From contig CAZFLX010000005.1 in the NCBI GenBank assembly GCA_964519885.1, positions 1-64,000 of the forward strand: a DNA stretch of 64,000 nt, given 5' to 3'. Below the pieces are notes generated by a model that was not told where the DNA came from, made no database searches, and saw nothing but the letters and a program-made list of their open reading frames with translations. This document shows positions 7,775-17,198 of the stretch, piece by piece (within the stretch, counting starts at the first letter, position 1; each line of letters starts with the position of its first letter). This DNA comes from GCA-002282575 sp964519885 (lineage in GTDB: Bacteria; Pseudomonadota; Gammaproteobacteria; Thiomicrospirales; Thiomicrospiraceae). Made by a program: the position numbers and the translations under genes.

Positions 7775-8671
7775 TTGTCATATTCGACTTTTTCAAAACC
7801 TCCTACGGGGCGTTTTGCCCCCTCTCCGACCGGTGATCTCCACCTGGGTTCACTGGTTGCCGCTACAGCCAGTTATCTGAATGTTAAACAACGACAGGGT
7901 AACTGGCTGGTTCGCATTGACGACATAGACACCCCACGTGTGGTTCCAGGTAGCCAAGAAACTATTTGTCGTCAGCTTGAAAGCTATGGTTTTGAGTGGG
8001 ATAAACTGATTAACCAGTCACAACGCTTATCCTATTATCAAGACGCCTTGAGTGATTTAACCCAGCTAGGGTTAGTGTATCGATGCGATTGCACGCGCAA
8101 ACAAATTCAACAACGACTTCACCAAAGTGGCCTCTACGATAACTTTTGCCGTCATCGTCAGTTGGTAAGTCAAGCCAACCAGAGTGTGCGTGTTGTAACT
8201 CCCGAAACACCTTGGAGGTGGCATGACACCATTCAAGGCACACAGTCGTTTGATTGGCAGAGCCAAAGTGGTGACTTCATCGTTAAGCGCGCCGACGGCA
8301 TTTGGGCCTATCATCTGGTTGCTGCTGTGGACGATAGTGATGAAAGCATCACCGAAGTGATACGCGGAGCTGACTTACTCAGTGCTACTGCGCCACAACA
8401 ATACCTGCAACAGTGTTTAAAGCGACCAATACCCATCTATTCCCATCACCCACTAATGCGCGATGCACAATCACAGGTTAAACTGTCTAAAGCGACTCAT
8501 GCACCGGCCATTACCGCATTCGATGCGGTGAAAAATTTATGGCAAGTACTGAGCTTTCTCAATCAACACCCCCCTAGTGACCTCCAAACAGCGACTTTGC
8601 ATGAGGTTTGGCAGTGGGCAATAGAAAATTGGTCTTTAGAAAAAATTAATCCCTCTACTGAGAGGGATTAA
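7775..8671 (+). CDS. gluQ: Glutamyl-Q tRNA(Asp) synthetase
   Basis: A 298-aa paralogue of the catalytic half of glutamyl-tRNA synthetase. It attaches glutamate to the queuosine base of tRNA-Asp rather than to the tRNA end. The class I signature PSPTGDLHLGSL lies at residues 17-27, zinc-ligand cysteines occur in CDCTRKQ and NFCRH, and the KMSKS-type loop is VKLSKATHAP. The anticodon-binding half is absent, as expected for GluQ. The start must be TTG at 7775, because no ATG lies between the dksA stop and the catalytic motif; the weak start suggests coupling to dksA. The 3' end contains the terminator hairpin of the opposing efflux operon. Confidence 0.95.
   Translation: MSYSTFSKPPTGRFAPSPTGDLHLGSLVAATASYLNVKQRQGNWLVRIDDIDTPRVVPGSQETICRQLESYGFEWDKLINQSQRLSYYQDALSDLTQLGLVYRCDCTRKQIQQRLHQSGLYDNFCRHRQLVSQANQSVRVVTPETPWRWHDTIQGTQSFDWQSQSGDFIVKRADGIWAYHLVAAVDDSDESITEVIRGADLLSATAPQQYLQQCLKRPIPIYSHHPLMRDAQSQVKLSKATHAPAITAFDAVKNLWQVLSFLNQHPPSDLQTATLHEVWQWAIENWSLEKINPSTERD
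8641..8670 (-). terminator. Rho-independent terminator of the efflux-PII operon, inside gluQ
   Basis: A 10-bp perfect stem (TAATCCCTCT / AGAGGGATTA, 8647-8670) with a 4-base loop is followed on the minus strand by a T run (TTTTTT). It lies 16 bases past the PII stop codon but within the last codons and stop of the convergent gluQ. On the plus strand no T run follows, so it is directional. Confidence 0.8.
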
Positions 8672-8685
8672 AGGGCATTGATTAT

Positions 8686-9051
8686 TTAGCTTGCATGGAA
8701 CATGGGAGGTTCATCCACCACATCAATTTTTTCGTCTAATCGAATGACCCGACCAATGTCTGTTACCCAAACCACCCCATCGCCTTTCTGTCCGGTACTG
8801 GCACATTCAGCAATAATCTGCAAGATACCTTCCACCAAATGATCGGGCGATAAAATAATGACCATCATTTTATTGCTGTAATCATTTAATTCATCAAACG
8901 GGTCTTCTTTCTTTTGCGGACGATATTTTTCATTACCCGTACACCCTTGAACCTTCATCACCGTCATACCGGGAAACTGCTTCAAGTTACGAAAGGCGCT
9001 CCGCATTTTTTCAATACGCGTCGGCTGAACAACGGCTTTAATCTCTTTCAT
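8686..9051 (-). CDS. PII-family signalling protein linked to metal efflux
   Basis: A 121-aa protein of the GlnB/GlnK superfamily. The B-loop signature TGQKGDG (residues 86-92) and the following VTDIGRVIRL strand are well kept, so nucleotide binding is likely. The T-loop region (about 36-60) differs from GlnB: it is slightly longer, rich in Lys/Asp/Asn, and has no Tyr at the uridylylation position. It is the last gene of the czcCBA operon, 15 bases after czcA, matching the divergent PII group reported beside heavy-metal RND pumps rather than beside amtB or glnA. The ATG at 9051 is chosen because GAGGAG lies 6 bases ahead. Effector and partner are unknown. Confidence 0.85.
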   Translation of the reverse strand: MKEIKAVVQPTRIEKMRSAFRNLKQFPGMTVMKVQGCTGNEKYRPQKKEDPFDELNDYSNKMMVIILSPDHLVEGILQIIAECASTGQKGDGVVWVTDIGRVIRLDEKIDVVDEPPMFHAS

Positions 9052-9066
9052 CAATCACTCCTCGGC

Positions 9067-12000
9067 TTAGGCTTCGTGGCGCGGTTCTTCAAAATAACGA
9101 TACAAGGTCGGTAACACCACCAAGGTCAGTAGCGTTGAGGTAATTAAGCCCCCAATCACCACAATCGCCAAGGGTTTCTGTACTTCCGAGCCGGGTCCTG
9201 TGGCAAACAAGAAAGGAATCAAACCCAGCATGGCGACCGTAGCCGTCATCATAACGGGACGGAAACGTTGCTGGCAAGCTTCTTTAAGCGCCTCAACGCG
9301 CTCTTTGCCTTCTTCAATCAAACTTCGAATGTAAGAAACTAATACCACCCCATTCAGTACCGCAATACCCCACAAGGCAATAAAGCCCACCGATGCAGGA
9401 ACTGACAAGTATTCACCCGTAATCCATAGTGCAATGATACCGCCCACCGAAGCAAAGGGTAATACCAGCATAATCAGACCAGCCATACGAATTGAACTAA
9501 ATAACAAGAACAATAAGAAGAAAATAGCCGCGACGGTAATCGGGATAATGATCATCAAATGGTTCATTGCACGAGACATGTTCTGGAATTGACCACCCCA
9601 TTCATAGTAGTAACCTTCGGGTAATTTAACTTGAGCGTTCACTTTTTGCTGAAGTTCAGCCACAAAACCACCCAAATCTCGATCGGCAACGTTAATACCA
9701 ATAACAATACGGCGCTTAGCATTTTCACGACTAACCTGCGCTGGGCCATCTTTCACCTCAACATCCGCCAACTCGCGCAAAGGCACTTTAGCGCCATTGG
9801 GTGAAATCAGCTGAATATCACGGATGGCTTCGACATCGTTACGATACTCGACAGGGAAACGCAACACCATGTTAAAACGACGCTCACCTTCGTAAATTTG
9901 CGTCGCCACCTTACCACCAATGGCTGTTTCAATAATTGCCTGAACATCTGCGACGTTGAGACCATGACGCGCAATGATTTTGCGATGAATGTCCACATCT
10001 AAATACTGCTGACCGGTTACACGCTCCACACGAATGTCTTGCGAGCCTTGAATAGCTGAGGCTACCTTAGCAATTTCATCGGCTTTCTTCTTCAGCAGCA
10101 TCAAATCATCACCGAAGATTTTCACCGCCACATCGGCTTTTACCCCTGTTACCATTTCATCAACACGGTCTGAAATGGGCTGCGCCATAACAATTTGTGA
10201 ACCGTGTAAATTACTGAGTTTTTGACGCATGGCTTCAGTAATGGTGTCTTGATTCCAACCTTCAGGCCATTGATCACGTGGCAATAAAGACACAATCGGT
10301 GTCGATTCATTTTGCGCTTGAGGATCGGCAGGACTTTCACCACGACCCAAACCTGAAATCGCCGACTTAACACCCGGCACTTCCATGACTAGGCGCATGG
10401 CTTCTTTTTCGATTTCAATCGACTCTTCCAAACTAATATTGGGTAGTCGGAACACATTCGGCACTATCGATCCCTCTTTCATTTCGGGAATAAAAGCCGT
10501 ACCCAATGAGCCAAATAAACTGAATGTAGCGACCAATAGTGCCACGGCAGCACCAATGACTTTTTTCTCATTACTCAAAGCCCAATTAAGTAGCTTGGTA
10601 TAGGGTTTCTTTAAGAAAGCCACCAAACGGGTATCATGCTCGGCACCACCTTTTAGCATATAAGAAGCTAACACAGGTGTTAGTGTTAATGACAACACCA
10701 AAGATACCGTTAAAGCAATGGCAATGGTATAGGCTAAAGGCGCAAACATTTTGCCTTCCATGCCTTCCAGTGTCATTAGTGGTAAGAACACCAAAATAAT
10801 GATACCCACACCAAATACCACAGGTGTCGCTACTTCACTGGCAGCATTAAAAATGACGCGGATGCGACTTTCGTGCTTATTAGCGGGATCACCCAAGCGG
10901 GCGTAGGCATTTTCAACCACCACCACTGAGCCATCCACCATTAAACCAATGGCAATCGCCAACCCTCCCAGTGACATGAGGTTAGCGGATAAGTCCACTT
11001 CATTCATAATAAAGAAGGTAATTAAGGGCGTGAGCAATAAGGTTCCGACCACAATCAATGAAGAACGCAGATCGCCCAAGAAAAGCACCACAATAATAAT
11101 CACGAAGACGATGGCTTCTAATAGCACCTTAACCACGGTAAATAAGGCGGCATCGACCAATTCACTGCGGTCGTAATAGGGCACAATTTTTAGCCCATCG
11201 GGCAACATACCCGAATCGTTAATTTCCTTCACGCGATCTTGAATGCGACTAACCACTTCCTTAGCGTTACCGCCGCGCAACATCATAACAATACCACCAA
11301 CCGCTTCGGTGGTGCCGTTTTGAATCACCGCACCCACTCGTACGGCATGACCAATTTCAACCTTTGCTACGTCTTTAATGTAAACCGGGATACCATCCAC
11401 TTCTTTCAAGACAATATTGCCAACGTCGTCTAGGTCTTCAATCAACCCTAACCCACGAACCAGATACTGTTCAGCATGTTGCTGTAAAATACCACCACCG
11501 GCATTAGCATTATTCTTTTCGAGTGCTTCCAACACGTCTGTTAGGCTAATTTGATAATGCATTAAACGCGTTGGATCGGCCAAAACATGATATTCGCGTT
11601 GATACCCCCCTTGGGAGTTAATTTCAGCGACACCTGGAATACCACGTAATAAGGGGCGCACCACCCAATCTTGCACCGTGCGACGTGCCATTAATACTTC
11701 TTGTGACAACTCACCCGCTTTATCATCCCCTTCGGCATTTAGGGTATATTGATAAACCTCACCCAGACCAGTCGATACTGGTCCCAATACGGGGGTAACC
11801 CCAGCAGGTAGTTTATCCTTCACCTCCATCATGCGTTCCATCACTAATTGGCGCGCAAAATAGACGTCAGTATCATCATTAAAGACTAGGGTGATTAAGG
11901 AAAGACCATTTTTGTTCAACGAGCGCAACTCTTCCAAGCCTGGCAAACCCGTCATGGCAATTTCTAGGGGAACGGTAATTAAACGCTCCACTTCATCGGG

Positions 12001-12171
12001 TGATTTACCGGCAGCATCGGTAGCAACTTGAACTTGAATATTGGTGACATCAGGAAAAGCATCAACGGAAAGATTTTGAACACCACGAAGCCCAAACATC
12101 AACCCAATGACAGCAAATGCCAACACGATTAGGCGTTGGCGTAAGGAAGCACGAATTAAACTTGGAATCAT
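9067..12171 (-). CDS. Heavy-metal RND efflux pump, inner-membrane subunit (CzcA/CusA family)
   Basis: A 1034-aa proton-driven transporter of the HME-RND family, exporting metal ions from cytoplasm or periplasm through a tripartite complex. It has the expected twelve-helix layout: one N-terminal helix, a large periplasmic domain, helices from about residue 335 (VVKVLLEAIVF), a second periplasmic domain, and a C-terminal helix set ending near LPTLYRYF. The TM4 segment AIGLMVDGSVVVVEN carries the intramembrane Asp and Glu of proton relay. This motif is neither the classic DFG Co/Zn/Cd type nor clearly the Cu/Ag type, so the metal is unassigned. GGGGAG precedes the ATG. Second last gene of the operon. 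Confidence 0.93.
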   Translation of the reverse strand: MIPSLIRASLRQRLIVLAFAVIGLMFGLRGVQNLSVDAFPDVTNIQVQVATDAAGKSPDEVERLITVPLEIAMTGLPGLEELRSLNKNGLSLITLVFNDDTDVYFARQLVMERMMEVKDKLPAGVTPVLGPVSTGLGEVYQYTLNAEGDDKAGELSQEVLMARRTVQDWVVRPLLRGIPGVAEINSQGGYQREYHVLADPTRLMHYQISLTDVLEALEKNNANAGGGILQQHAEQYLVRGLGLIEDLDDVGNIVLKEVDGIPVYIKDVAKVEIGHAVRVGAVIQNGTTEAVGGIVMMLRGGNAKEVVSRIQDRVKEINDSGMLPDGLKIVPYYDRSELVDAALFTVVKVLLEAIVFVIIIVVLFLGDLRSSLIVVGTLLLTPLITFFIMNEVDLSANLMSLGGLAIAIGLMVDGSVVVVENAYARLGDPANKHESRIRVIFNAASEVATPVVFGVGIIILVFLPLMTLEGMEGKMFAPLAYTIAIALTVSLVLSLTLTPVLASYMLKGGAEHDTRLVAFLKKPYTKLLNWALSNEKKVIGAAVALLVATFSLFGSLGTAFIPEMKEGSIVPNVFRLPNISLEESIEIEKEAMRLVMEVPGVKSAISGLGRGESPADPQAQNESTPIVSLLPRDQWPEGWNQDTITEAMRQKLSNLHGSQIVMAQPISDRVDEMVTGVKADVAVKIFGDDLMLLKKKADEIAKVASAIQGSQDIRVERVTGQQYLDVDIHRKIIARHGLNVADVQAIIETAIGGKVATQIYEGERRFNMVLRFPVEYRNDVEAIRDIQLISPNGAKVPLRELADVEVKDGPAQVSRENAKRRIVIGINVADRDLGGFVAELQQKVNAQVKLPEGYYYEWGGQFQNMSRAMNHLMIIIPITVAAIFFLLFLLFSSIRMAGLIMLVLPFASVGGIIALWITGEYLSVPASVGFIALWGIAVLNGVVLVSYIRSLIEEGKERVEALKEACQQRFRPVMMTATVAMLGLIPFLFATGPGSEVQKPLAIVVIGGLITSTLLTLVVLPTLYRYFEEPRHEA

Positions 12172-12175
12172 TGGT

Positions 12176-13336
12176 TTACTCCCCGTTTAACTTAAGCAGA
12201 CGATCAGCGTTTAAGTAAAACACCCCATCCGACACAATTTCCTGACCTGCTTTTAACCCTGATTCAACCGGACGCTTACCGTTTTCTTCTTCACCTAATT
12301 TAACAGTGATCAGTTCGAATTGTTCTGCAGAAACCTTAATAAAAACTTTATCGACATTTTCTTCGCGCACAATGGCTGTTTCGGGAATCGCCAAACGCTT
12401 TTTCGCTTTTCCTTCAATAATCAGCGTAGCTAACATATCGGGTTTAAGGCGACCATCTTGATTATCTAAAACTGCACGCACCCTAAGTGTACGGGTTTGC
12501 GGCGTCACAGTATCAGCAACATAACTAAGCTGAGTTTTGCGCTCTTCACTCGCTAACGCAGGGATGGTTACTGTCACCGCTTTTTCACGGTACATATCGG
12601 CACTGTAACGCTCTGGCACTTCACCCACCACCCAAATTTGCGCTAAATCGGCAATGGTATAGGCTAAATCAGCTGGCTCTAACACTTGGCCTTGTGATAC
12701 TTTACGGTCTATCACTACGCCATCAATCGGGGCTCTTAATGAAGTGACCGACTGAATTTTACGTGACCGTTCCAATTGTTTAATGTCAGCGTCGGTCATA
12801 CCCAAAATATGCATGCGATCACGCGCTGCTTGCCATTCCGCTTCATTCGACACCAACTCGCTCTCACGGCGTTGTTGTTCGGCAGCAGCAATCACGCCTT
12901 CTTTAAATAACAATTGGGCACGGGCCGCTGCTTTACGCGCTAAATCGTATTGAGATTGCGCTTGCAAGTATGTCAACTGAGCTTCAGCTAATGCGGGAGA
13001 ATGCACCATCGCCAACACATCGCCTTTCTTAACCTGGTCACCACGTAATACTTTAATTTCAGTTACGCGACCGGAAACCGTGGTACCCACACGAGCCACC
13101 CGCTTTTCATCAAGTTCAATACTGCCAGACACTTTAAGTTGAGTGCGCCAATCCACTTCTTCAACCTTAGTAAAACTTAATCTGGCTAATAATTCTGCAC
13201 TGGGTTTGACCAATGCTTGATTTTGACTGGTTTGATCTTGTGGTGCTTTAGCGGTATCGACAGCTTTATCGCTTTGATCACAGGCGGCTAACAACAAAAT
13301 GCTCGATAGGGTCATGGTTGTTAAGATTTTTTTCAT
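12176..13336 (-). CDS. RND efflux periplasmic adaptor lipoprotein (CzcB/CusB family)
   Basis: A 386-aa membrane fusion protein joining the RND pump to the outer-membrane channel. The signal peptide ends in a lipobox (LLAAC) with Cys19 as the lipidated residue. A beta-barrel/lipoyl half-motif near VSGSIELDEKRVARVG is followed by an alpha-helical hairpin (about 120-200), the return lipoyl half LRAPIDGVVIDRKVSQG, and C-terminal beta domains. There is no His- or Met-rich metal-binding N-terminal extension that would name the metal. AGGAG precedes the ATG; czcA begins 4 bases after its stop. Confidence 0.92.
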   Translation of the reverse strand: MKKILTTMTLSSILLLAACDQSDKAVDTAKAPQDQTSQNQALVKPSAELLARLSFTKVEEVDWRTQLKVSGSIELDEKRVARVGTTVSGRVTEIKVLRGDQVKKGDVLAMVHSPALAEAQLTYLQAQSQYDLARKAAARAQLLFKEGVIAAAEQQRRESELVSNEAEWQAARDRMHILGMTDADIKQLERSRKIQSVTSLRAPIDGVVIDRKVSQGQVLEPADLAYTIADLAQIWVVGEVPERYSADMYREKAVTVTIPALASEERKTQLSYVADTVTPQTRTLRVRAVLDNQDGRLKPDMLATLIIEGKAKKRLAIPETAIVREENVDKVFIKVSAEQFELITVKLGEEENGKRPVESGLKAGQEIVSDGVFYLNADRLLKLNGE

Positions 13337-13340
13337 CGGA

Positions 13341-14543
13341 TTATTCTCCTACCGCTTGAGTCAGTTGTTGAATGTCCATACAGGCGTAGCGACGTTCAAA
13401 TTGATTGGTTAAGTAGCCACGTTTAACCGAGGCTAAAGTGCGCTGGGCATCAATAAAATCTAAAATACCGCGTTCACCATATTTGTAAGCAGCTTGCGCT
13501 ACCTGAAAGGCTGACTCGGCTTCTTTCAACAACCCTGATTCGTAACTGACGAGCTGAGCATTGGCATTTTGATAACGAATAAAGGCTTGTGACCAATCCT
13601 GCTTGAGTTGACGCTCTACCGCCATCACAGTGGCTTCTGATTGTTTCTGTTTCGCTCTTGCTGAGGCAATTTGACCATCACGTTGGTTAAATAAGGGTAA
13701 TGGCAAATTAATGCCTAACTTGTAGCGATCTATTCCCTGCTCTTGCTCACCACCCAAGGTAAAAGTTGGCTGCGGAGTAACCAAGGCTTGTTCGAAGCGC
13801 GTACTGGCTTGGTCTTTAGCTAAGTTGGCTTTAGCAGCTTGATAAAGTGGGTATTGACTCACCAAATCATCGAATGGTTGTTGAGGAAGTCGGCATAATT
13901 GATTATCGGCAGGAAGCTGATCGACGATTTCAGGCACTGTCGCTAAACCCAGTAACTCACCCAACTGCTGACGTGCCAGCAAATATTGTTGTTCAGCAGC
14001 GTTAAAGCGGGTTTGACTGGTTAACCATTCAGCTTCCGCTTTCACGCCTTCATAACGCGCCGACTCACCGACTTTTACCTTAAGTTGAACCGCATCTCTG
14101 AGTTTTTCTAATAACTGTAATTCATCTTTAGCCAGTTGCATTTCTTGTTTGCGCTGAGCAACCTGATAATAAGCGCGTTGAATTTGGGTTTTTAATTGTC
14201 GTTGCACCAACAAGGCTTGTTGTGTGGCGATTTCAATGCCTTGGTCCGCCCCTAACTGACGAAATTCACGTACGCTAGGCGTTTCAACCGGAAATGCCAT
14301 CGCCAGCGACTGACGATCTTTGGTTTCAGTCACCACATCTAAGCTAGGATTGAGATACTGCCCCGCAGTCACGCGGTCGGCTTGTGATTGCTCAATAAAG
14401 GCTTGCGCGGCTTGCCATTGAGGGTGCTCTTTAAGCAATGCCATTGCTTGGGATAAGGTTAGAGAATTCGCTTGAACTGAAGTTGTCATGAGTGTAGCAC
14501 TGATGACTAGAGGTAACATTAGCTTCATTCGCTTATCCGCCAT
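13341..14543 (-). CDS. TolC-family outer-membrane efflux channel (CzcC family)
   Basis: A 400-aa outer-membrane factor: signal peptide to about residue 25 (cleavage near SVQA-NSLTL), then two repeated OEP domains rich in long helices such as AKLEVA-like coiled-coil stretches and LGEL turns. It forms the exit duct of the CzcCBA pump. An internal ATG five codons in (14528) gives a cleaner signal peptide (MKLMLPLVISATL), so the start is uncertain. First gene of the czcC-czcB-czcA-PII operon, with 4-base gaps. No metal-responsive regulator gene lies beside it. Confidence 0.88.
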   Translation of the reverse strand: MADKRMKLMLPLVISATLMTTSVQANSLTLSQAMALLKEHPQWQAAQAFIEQSQADRVTAGQYLNPSLDVVTETKDRQSLAMAFPVETPSVREFRQLGADQGIEIATQQALLVQRQLKTQIQRAYYQVAQRKQEMQLAKDELQLLEKLRDAVQLKVKVGESARYEGVKAEAEWLTSQTRFNAAEQQYLLARQQLGELLGLATVPEIVDQLPADNQLCRLPQQPFDDLVSQYPLYQAAKANLAKDQASTRFEQALVTPQPTFTLGGEQEQGIDRYKLGINLPLPLFNQRDGQIASARAKQKQSEATVMAVERQLKQDWSQAFIRYQNANAQLVSYESGLLKEAESAFQVAQAAYKYGERGILDFIDAQRTLASVKRGYLTNQFERRYACMDIQQLTQAVGE

Positions 14544-14580
14544 AATTAAAATTTATAACCTATTATGCACCCTTTATGGT

Positions 14581-16023
14581 TTAATTGGAATCAATCTCAT
14601 TCATTTTTTTGATTTTTGCATATTTATCGAGTGCTTTTTTTCGTGCAACATCATGATCTACAATAGGAAAAGGATAATCTTTACCTAACACCAACCCTGC
14701 TAGTTGACGCTCAAGTGCCGACATTTGCCAAGGGGCATGTACGGCTTTTGCATCAAGTTTACTTAGTTCAGGCACGTATTTTTTAATGAACTTACCTTCG
14801 GCATCAAACTTTTCGGATTGTAACACAGGGTTAAAAATGCGAAACGGCTGTGCCGCATCACAACCGGTTGATGACGCCCATTGCCAGCCGCCATTGTTGG
14901 CAGACAGGTCAAAATCAAGGAGTTGTTGAGCAAAGTAAGCTTCGCCCCATTGCCAGTTAATATCCAAGTCTTTGATTAAAAAGGCGGCAACAATCATGCG
15001 CAATCGGTTATGCATAAATCCTGTTTGATTCAGCTGTCGCATGGCGGCATCGACAATCGGATAACCGGTGCGCCCTTCACACCAAGCATCGAACCAATCC
15101 TGACGATTACCCCACGGCTGATTACGCCATTCCGCTTTGTAAGCTTGATGCGCCGCATTGGGGTGGTGATACAAAAATTGCATGTAAAACTCACGCCAAA
15201 TCAATTCCGATAACCAGGTAGCAGCACCCTCTCCACCCTGCATCCAGGCGGCTAAAGCGAGCTGTCTTACCGAGATGGTGCCAAAACGCAAATGTACCGA
15301 CAAATACGAAACCCCTTTTATACCCGGAAAATCGCGTTTATCTTTGTAAAAACTCATGCGTTGTTGAAAGTCTTGCCACGCCAAGCTTGCTCCCGACTCA
15401 CCCGCTTTAACCCGCAAAGCTTGACGTTCAAAGCCCAGTGATTCAAGCGTAACGCGTTGAACCGGCAGCTGATCGGCAGCATACAAATGCTTACTAAAAC
15501 TTGACGTATCAAAACTCCTCAGATCATCGATGCTCAGCCGTTTTAGCCAAGCATTTTTATAAGGCGTGAATACCGTCAGTGGTGTGCCTTTTTGCGAAAG
15601 CACTTCATCCTTAGCAAATACGACTTGATCTTTAATAAGGTGCAAGCTTCTATTGTCTGATTTGAGCGAGGCTTCTACTTGAGCATCGCGCGCTCTGGCA
15701 TAGGGTTCATAATCCTCCCCCGCATAAACCGCATCGGCATTGAATTGTTTAGCCAACTGAGGAATCAATTCAATCGGATTACCAGCATAAACCTGCAAGC
15801 GTCCACCCTGTGACTCAATCTGCTCTGCCAATTCGGTTAATGACTCGTCGATAAACGTTAACCGCCGATCATTTTTTGGCAGGTTTGAAAGAATCTGGTT
15901 ATCAAAAATGAATAGCGGAATCACCGCTGAGTGTTGGCTTAGTGCTTGGTAAAGGGTTGCATTATCGGTAAGACGCAAATCTCGACGAAACCACATCAAC
16001 GCAATTGAATCTGCTTTGTTCAT
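14581..16023 (-). CDS. phrB: Deoxyribodipyrimidine photolyase (CPD photolyase)
   Basis: A 480-aa flavoprotein using blue light to split cyclobutane pyrimidine dimers. The N-terminal alpha/beta antenna domain begins with LMWFRRDLRLTDN near residue 9. The C-terminal FAD domain carries WRNQPWG..., FMHNRLRM and the conserved block NNGGWQWASSTGCD, placing it in the class I photolyase/cryptochrome family. It sits immediately downstream of the min operon terminator and so should have its own promoter in the short gap before 16041. It ends 37 bases before the efflux operon, which runs on the same strand. Full length, no anomalies. Confidence 0.94.
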   Translation of the reverse strand: MNKADSIALMWFRRDLRLTDNATLYQALSQHSAVIPLFIFDNQILSNLPKNDRRLTFIDESLTELAEQIESQGGRLQVYAGNPIELIPQLAKQFNADAVYAGEDYEPYARARDAQVEASLKSDNRSLHLIKDQVVFAKDEVLSQKGTPLTVFTPYKNAWLKRLSIDDLRSFDTSSFSKHLYAADQLPVQRVTLESLGFERQALRVKAGESGASLAWQDFQQRMSFYKDKRDFPGIKGVSYLSVHLRFGTISVRQLALAAWMQGGEGAATWLSELIWREFYMQFLYHHPNAAHQAYKAEWRNQPWGNRQDWFDAWCEGRTGYPIVDAAMRQLNQTGFMHNRLRMIVAAFLIKDLDINWQWGEAYFAQQLLDFDLSANNGGWQWASSTGCDAAQPFRIFNPVLQSEKFDAEGKFIKKYVPELSKLDAKAVHAPWQMSALERQLAGLVLGKDYPFPIVDHDVARKKALDKYAKIKKMNEIDSN

Positions 16024-16040
16024 TATTTGTCCCTATAAAA

Positions 16041-16068
16041 CAAAAAAGCTGGGCAATGACCCAGCTTT
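16041..16068 (-). terminator. Rho-independent terminator of minCDE
   Basis: AAAGCTGGG (16045-16053) pairs with CCCAGCTTT (16060-16068) around a 6-base loop. On the minus strand the stem runs into TTTTTTG. It lies 30 bases past the minE stop codon and just ahead of phrB. Confidence 0.85.
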
Positions 16069-16097
16069 AATTCATGATGTTGATAAGTCAACAACAA

Positions 16098-16340
16098 TCA
16101 TCGTAATGGAATATCAATTTCCAGCATATCAATGCCATTTTGTGTTTCCATCAACACACGCACAGCATCTCTATCAACCGGAACATATTTGGCGATAACG
16201 GCAATAATTTCTTCACGCATTTGTGGCAAATAACTGGCTGAACGCGATTCACTACGACCAGCGGCAATCATCACCCCTAAACGATCTTTAGCCAAAGCTG
16301 CGCTATTGGTCTTTTTCTTGAAAAGGTCAAATAAACTCAT
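16098..16340 (-). CDS. minE: Cell division topological specificity factor MinE
   Basis: An 80-aa protein that stimulates MinD ATPase and drives the pole-to-pole oscillation placing the Z ring at mid-cell. It starts with the membrane-targeting segment MSLFDLFKKK, followed by the MinD-binding helix around AKDRLGVMIAAGR and the C-terminal dimerisation domain ending VLMETQNGIDMLEIDIPL. Length is slightly under the E. coli 88 aa. Third gene of minCDE, 15 bases after minD, followed by a clear terminator. Confidence 0.96.
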   Translation of the reverse strand: MSLFDLFKKKTNSAALAKDRLGVMIAAGRSESRSASYLPQMREEIIAVIAKYVPVDRDAVRVLMETQNGIDMLEIDIPLR

Positions 16341-16355
16341 ACTGAGACACCTTAA

Positions 16356-17165
16356 TTAAGAAAAGAGACGAGCAAACAGGCCTTTTTTCTCGGCTGTTAA
16401 GAAACGCTGCGGCACATCTTCACCTAAATAACGTGCCACGATATCTCCATAAGCCAAAGAAGCATTTGATTCTGGCGCATTCAGCACCACTGGCATACCT
16501 GCGTTGGATGATGACAACACCTCTTGACCTTCGGGTACAGCACCCAAAAACTTAACCGCTAAGAGTTCGATAATGTCTTGATAGCTAAGCATTTCACCCG
16601 CATCAACACGATTCGGATTATAACGTGTTACCACTAGGTACTCGTTAATACGTTGACCTGTCTCGCCTTTCTTCGATTTGGCTTGCAGAATACCTAAAAT
16701 GCGGTCAGAGTCACGTACAGAAGAAACTTCAGGATTGGTAACGACAAAAGCATCATCGGCAAAGCGTAATGCCATTAGCGCACCCGTTTCGATACCCGCT
16801 GGCGAATCACAAATAATGTAATCAAAACCGTCCGCTTTTAATTCTTCAATGACCTTTTCCACACCCGCTTCATGCAAGGCATCTTTGTCACGTGTTTGCG
16901 AGGCTGGCAGAATATATAAATTTTCCACCCGCTTATCGCGAATCAGCGCTTGTTTGAGTGTTGCTTCACCATGAATAACGTGCACAAAGTCATACACGAC
17001 GCGGCGCTCAACCCCCATAATAAGGTCTAGATTACGCAAACCTACGTCGAAATCAATCACCGCAACTTTGTAACCGCGCAATGCTAAAGCGGTTGAAATG
17101 TTTGCTGAAGTGGTGGTTTTACCCACACCGCCCTTACCTGAGGTTACCACAATTACTCTTGACAC
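16356..17165 (-). CDS. minD: Septum site-determining ATPase MinD
   Basis: A 269-aa ParA/MinD-type ATPase that recruits MinC to the membrane and oscillates with MinE. The deviant Walker A motif KGGVGKT occupies residues 11-17, with the switch/Walker B region DFDVGLRNLDL and YIICDSPAGIE. The C-terminal amphipathic membrane-targeting helix is visible as FLTAEKKGLFARLFS. Middle gene of minCDE. Full length with all motifs intact. Confidence 0.97.
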   Translation of the reverse strand: MSRVIVVTSGKGGVGKTTTSANISTALALRGYKVAVIDFDVGLRNLDLIMGVERRVVYDFVHVIHGEATLKQALIRDKRVENLYILPASQTRDKDALHEAGVEKVIEELKADGFDYIICDSPAGIETGALMALRFADDAFVVTNPEVSSVRDSDRILGILQAKSKKGETGQRINEYLVVTRYNPNRVDAGEMLSYQDIIELLAVKFLGAVPEGQEVLSSSNAGMPVVLNAPESNASLAYGDIVARYLGEDVPQRFLTAEKKGLFARLFS

Positions 17166-17198
17166 CTGAGCATCCTTTTTATAAAAATTATAAAATTA

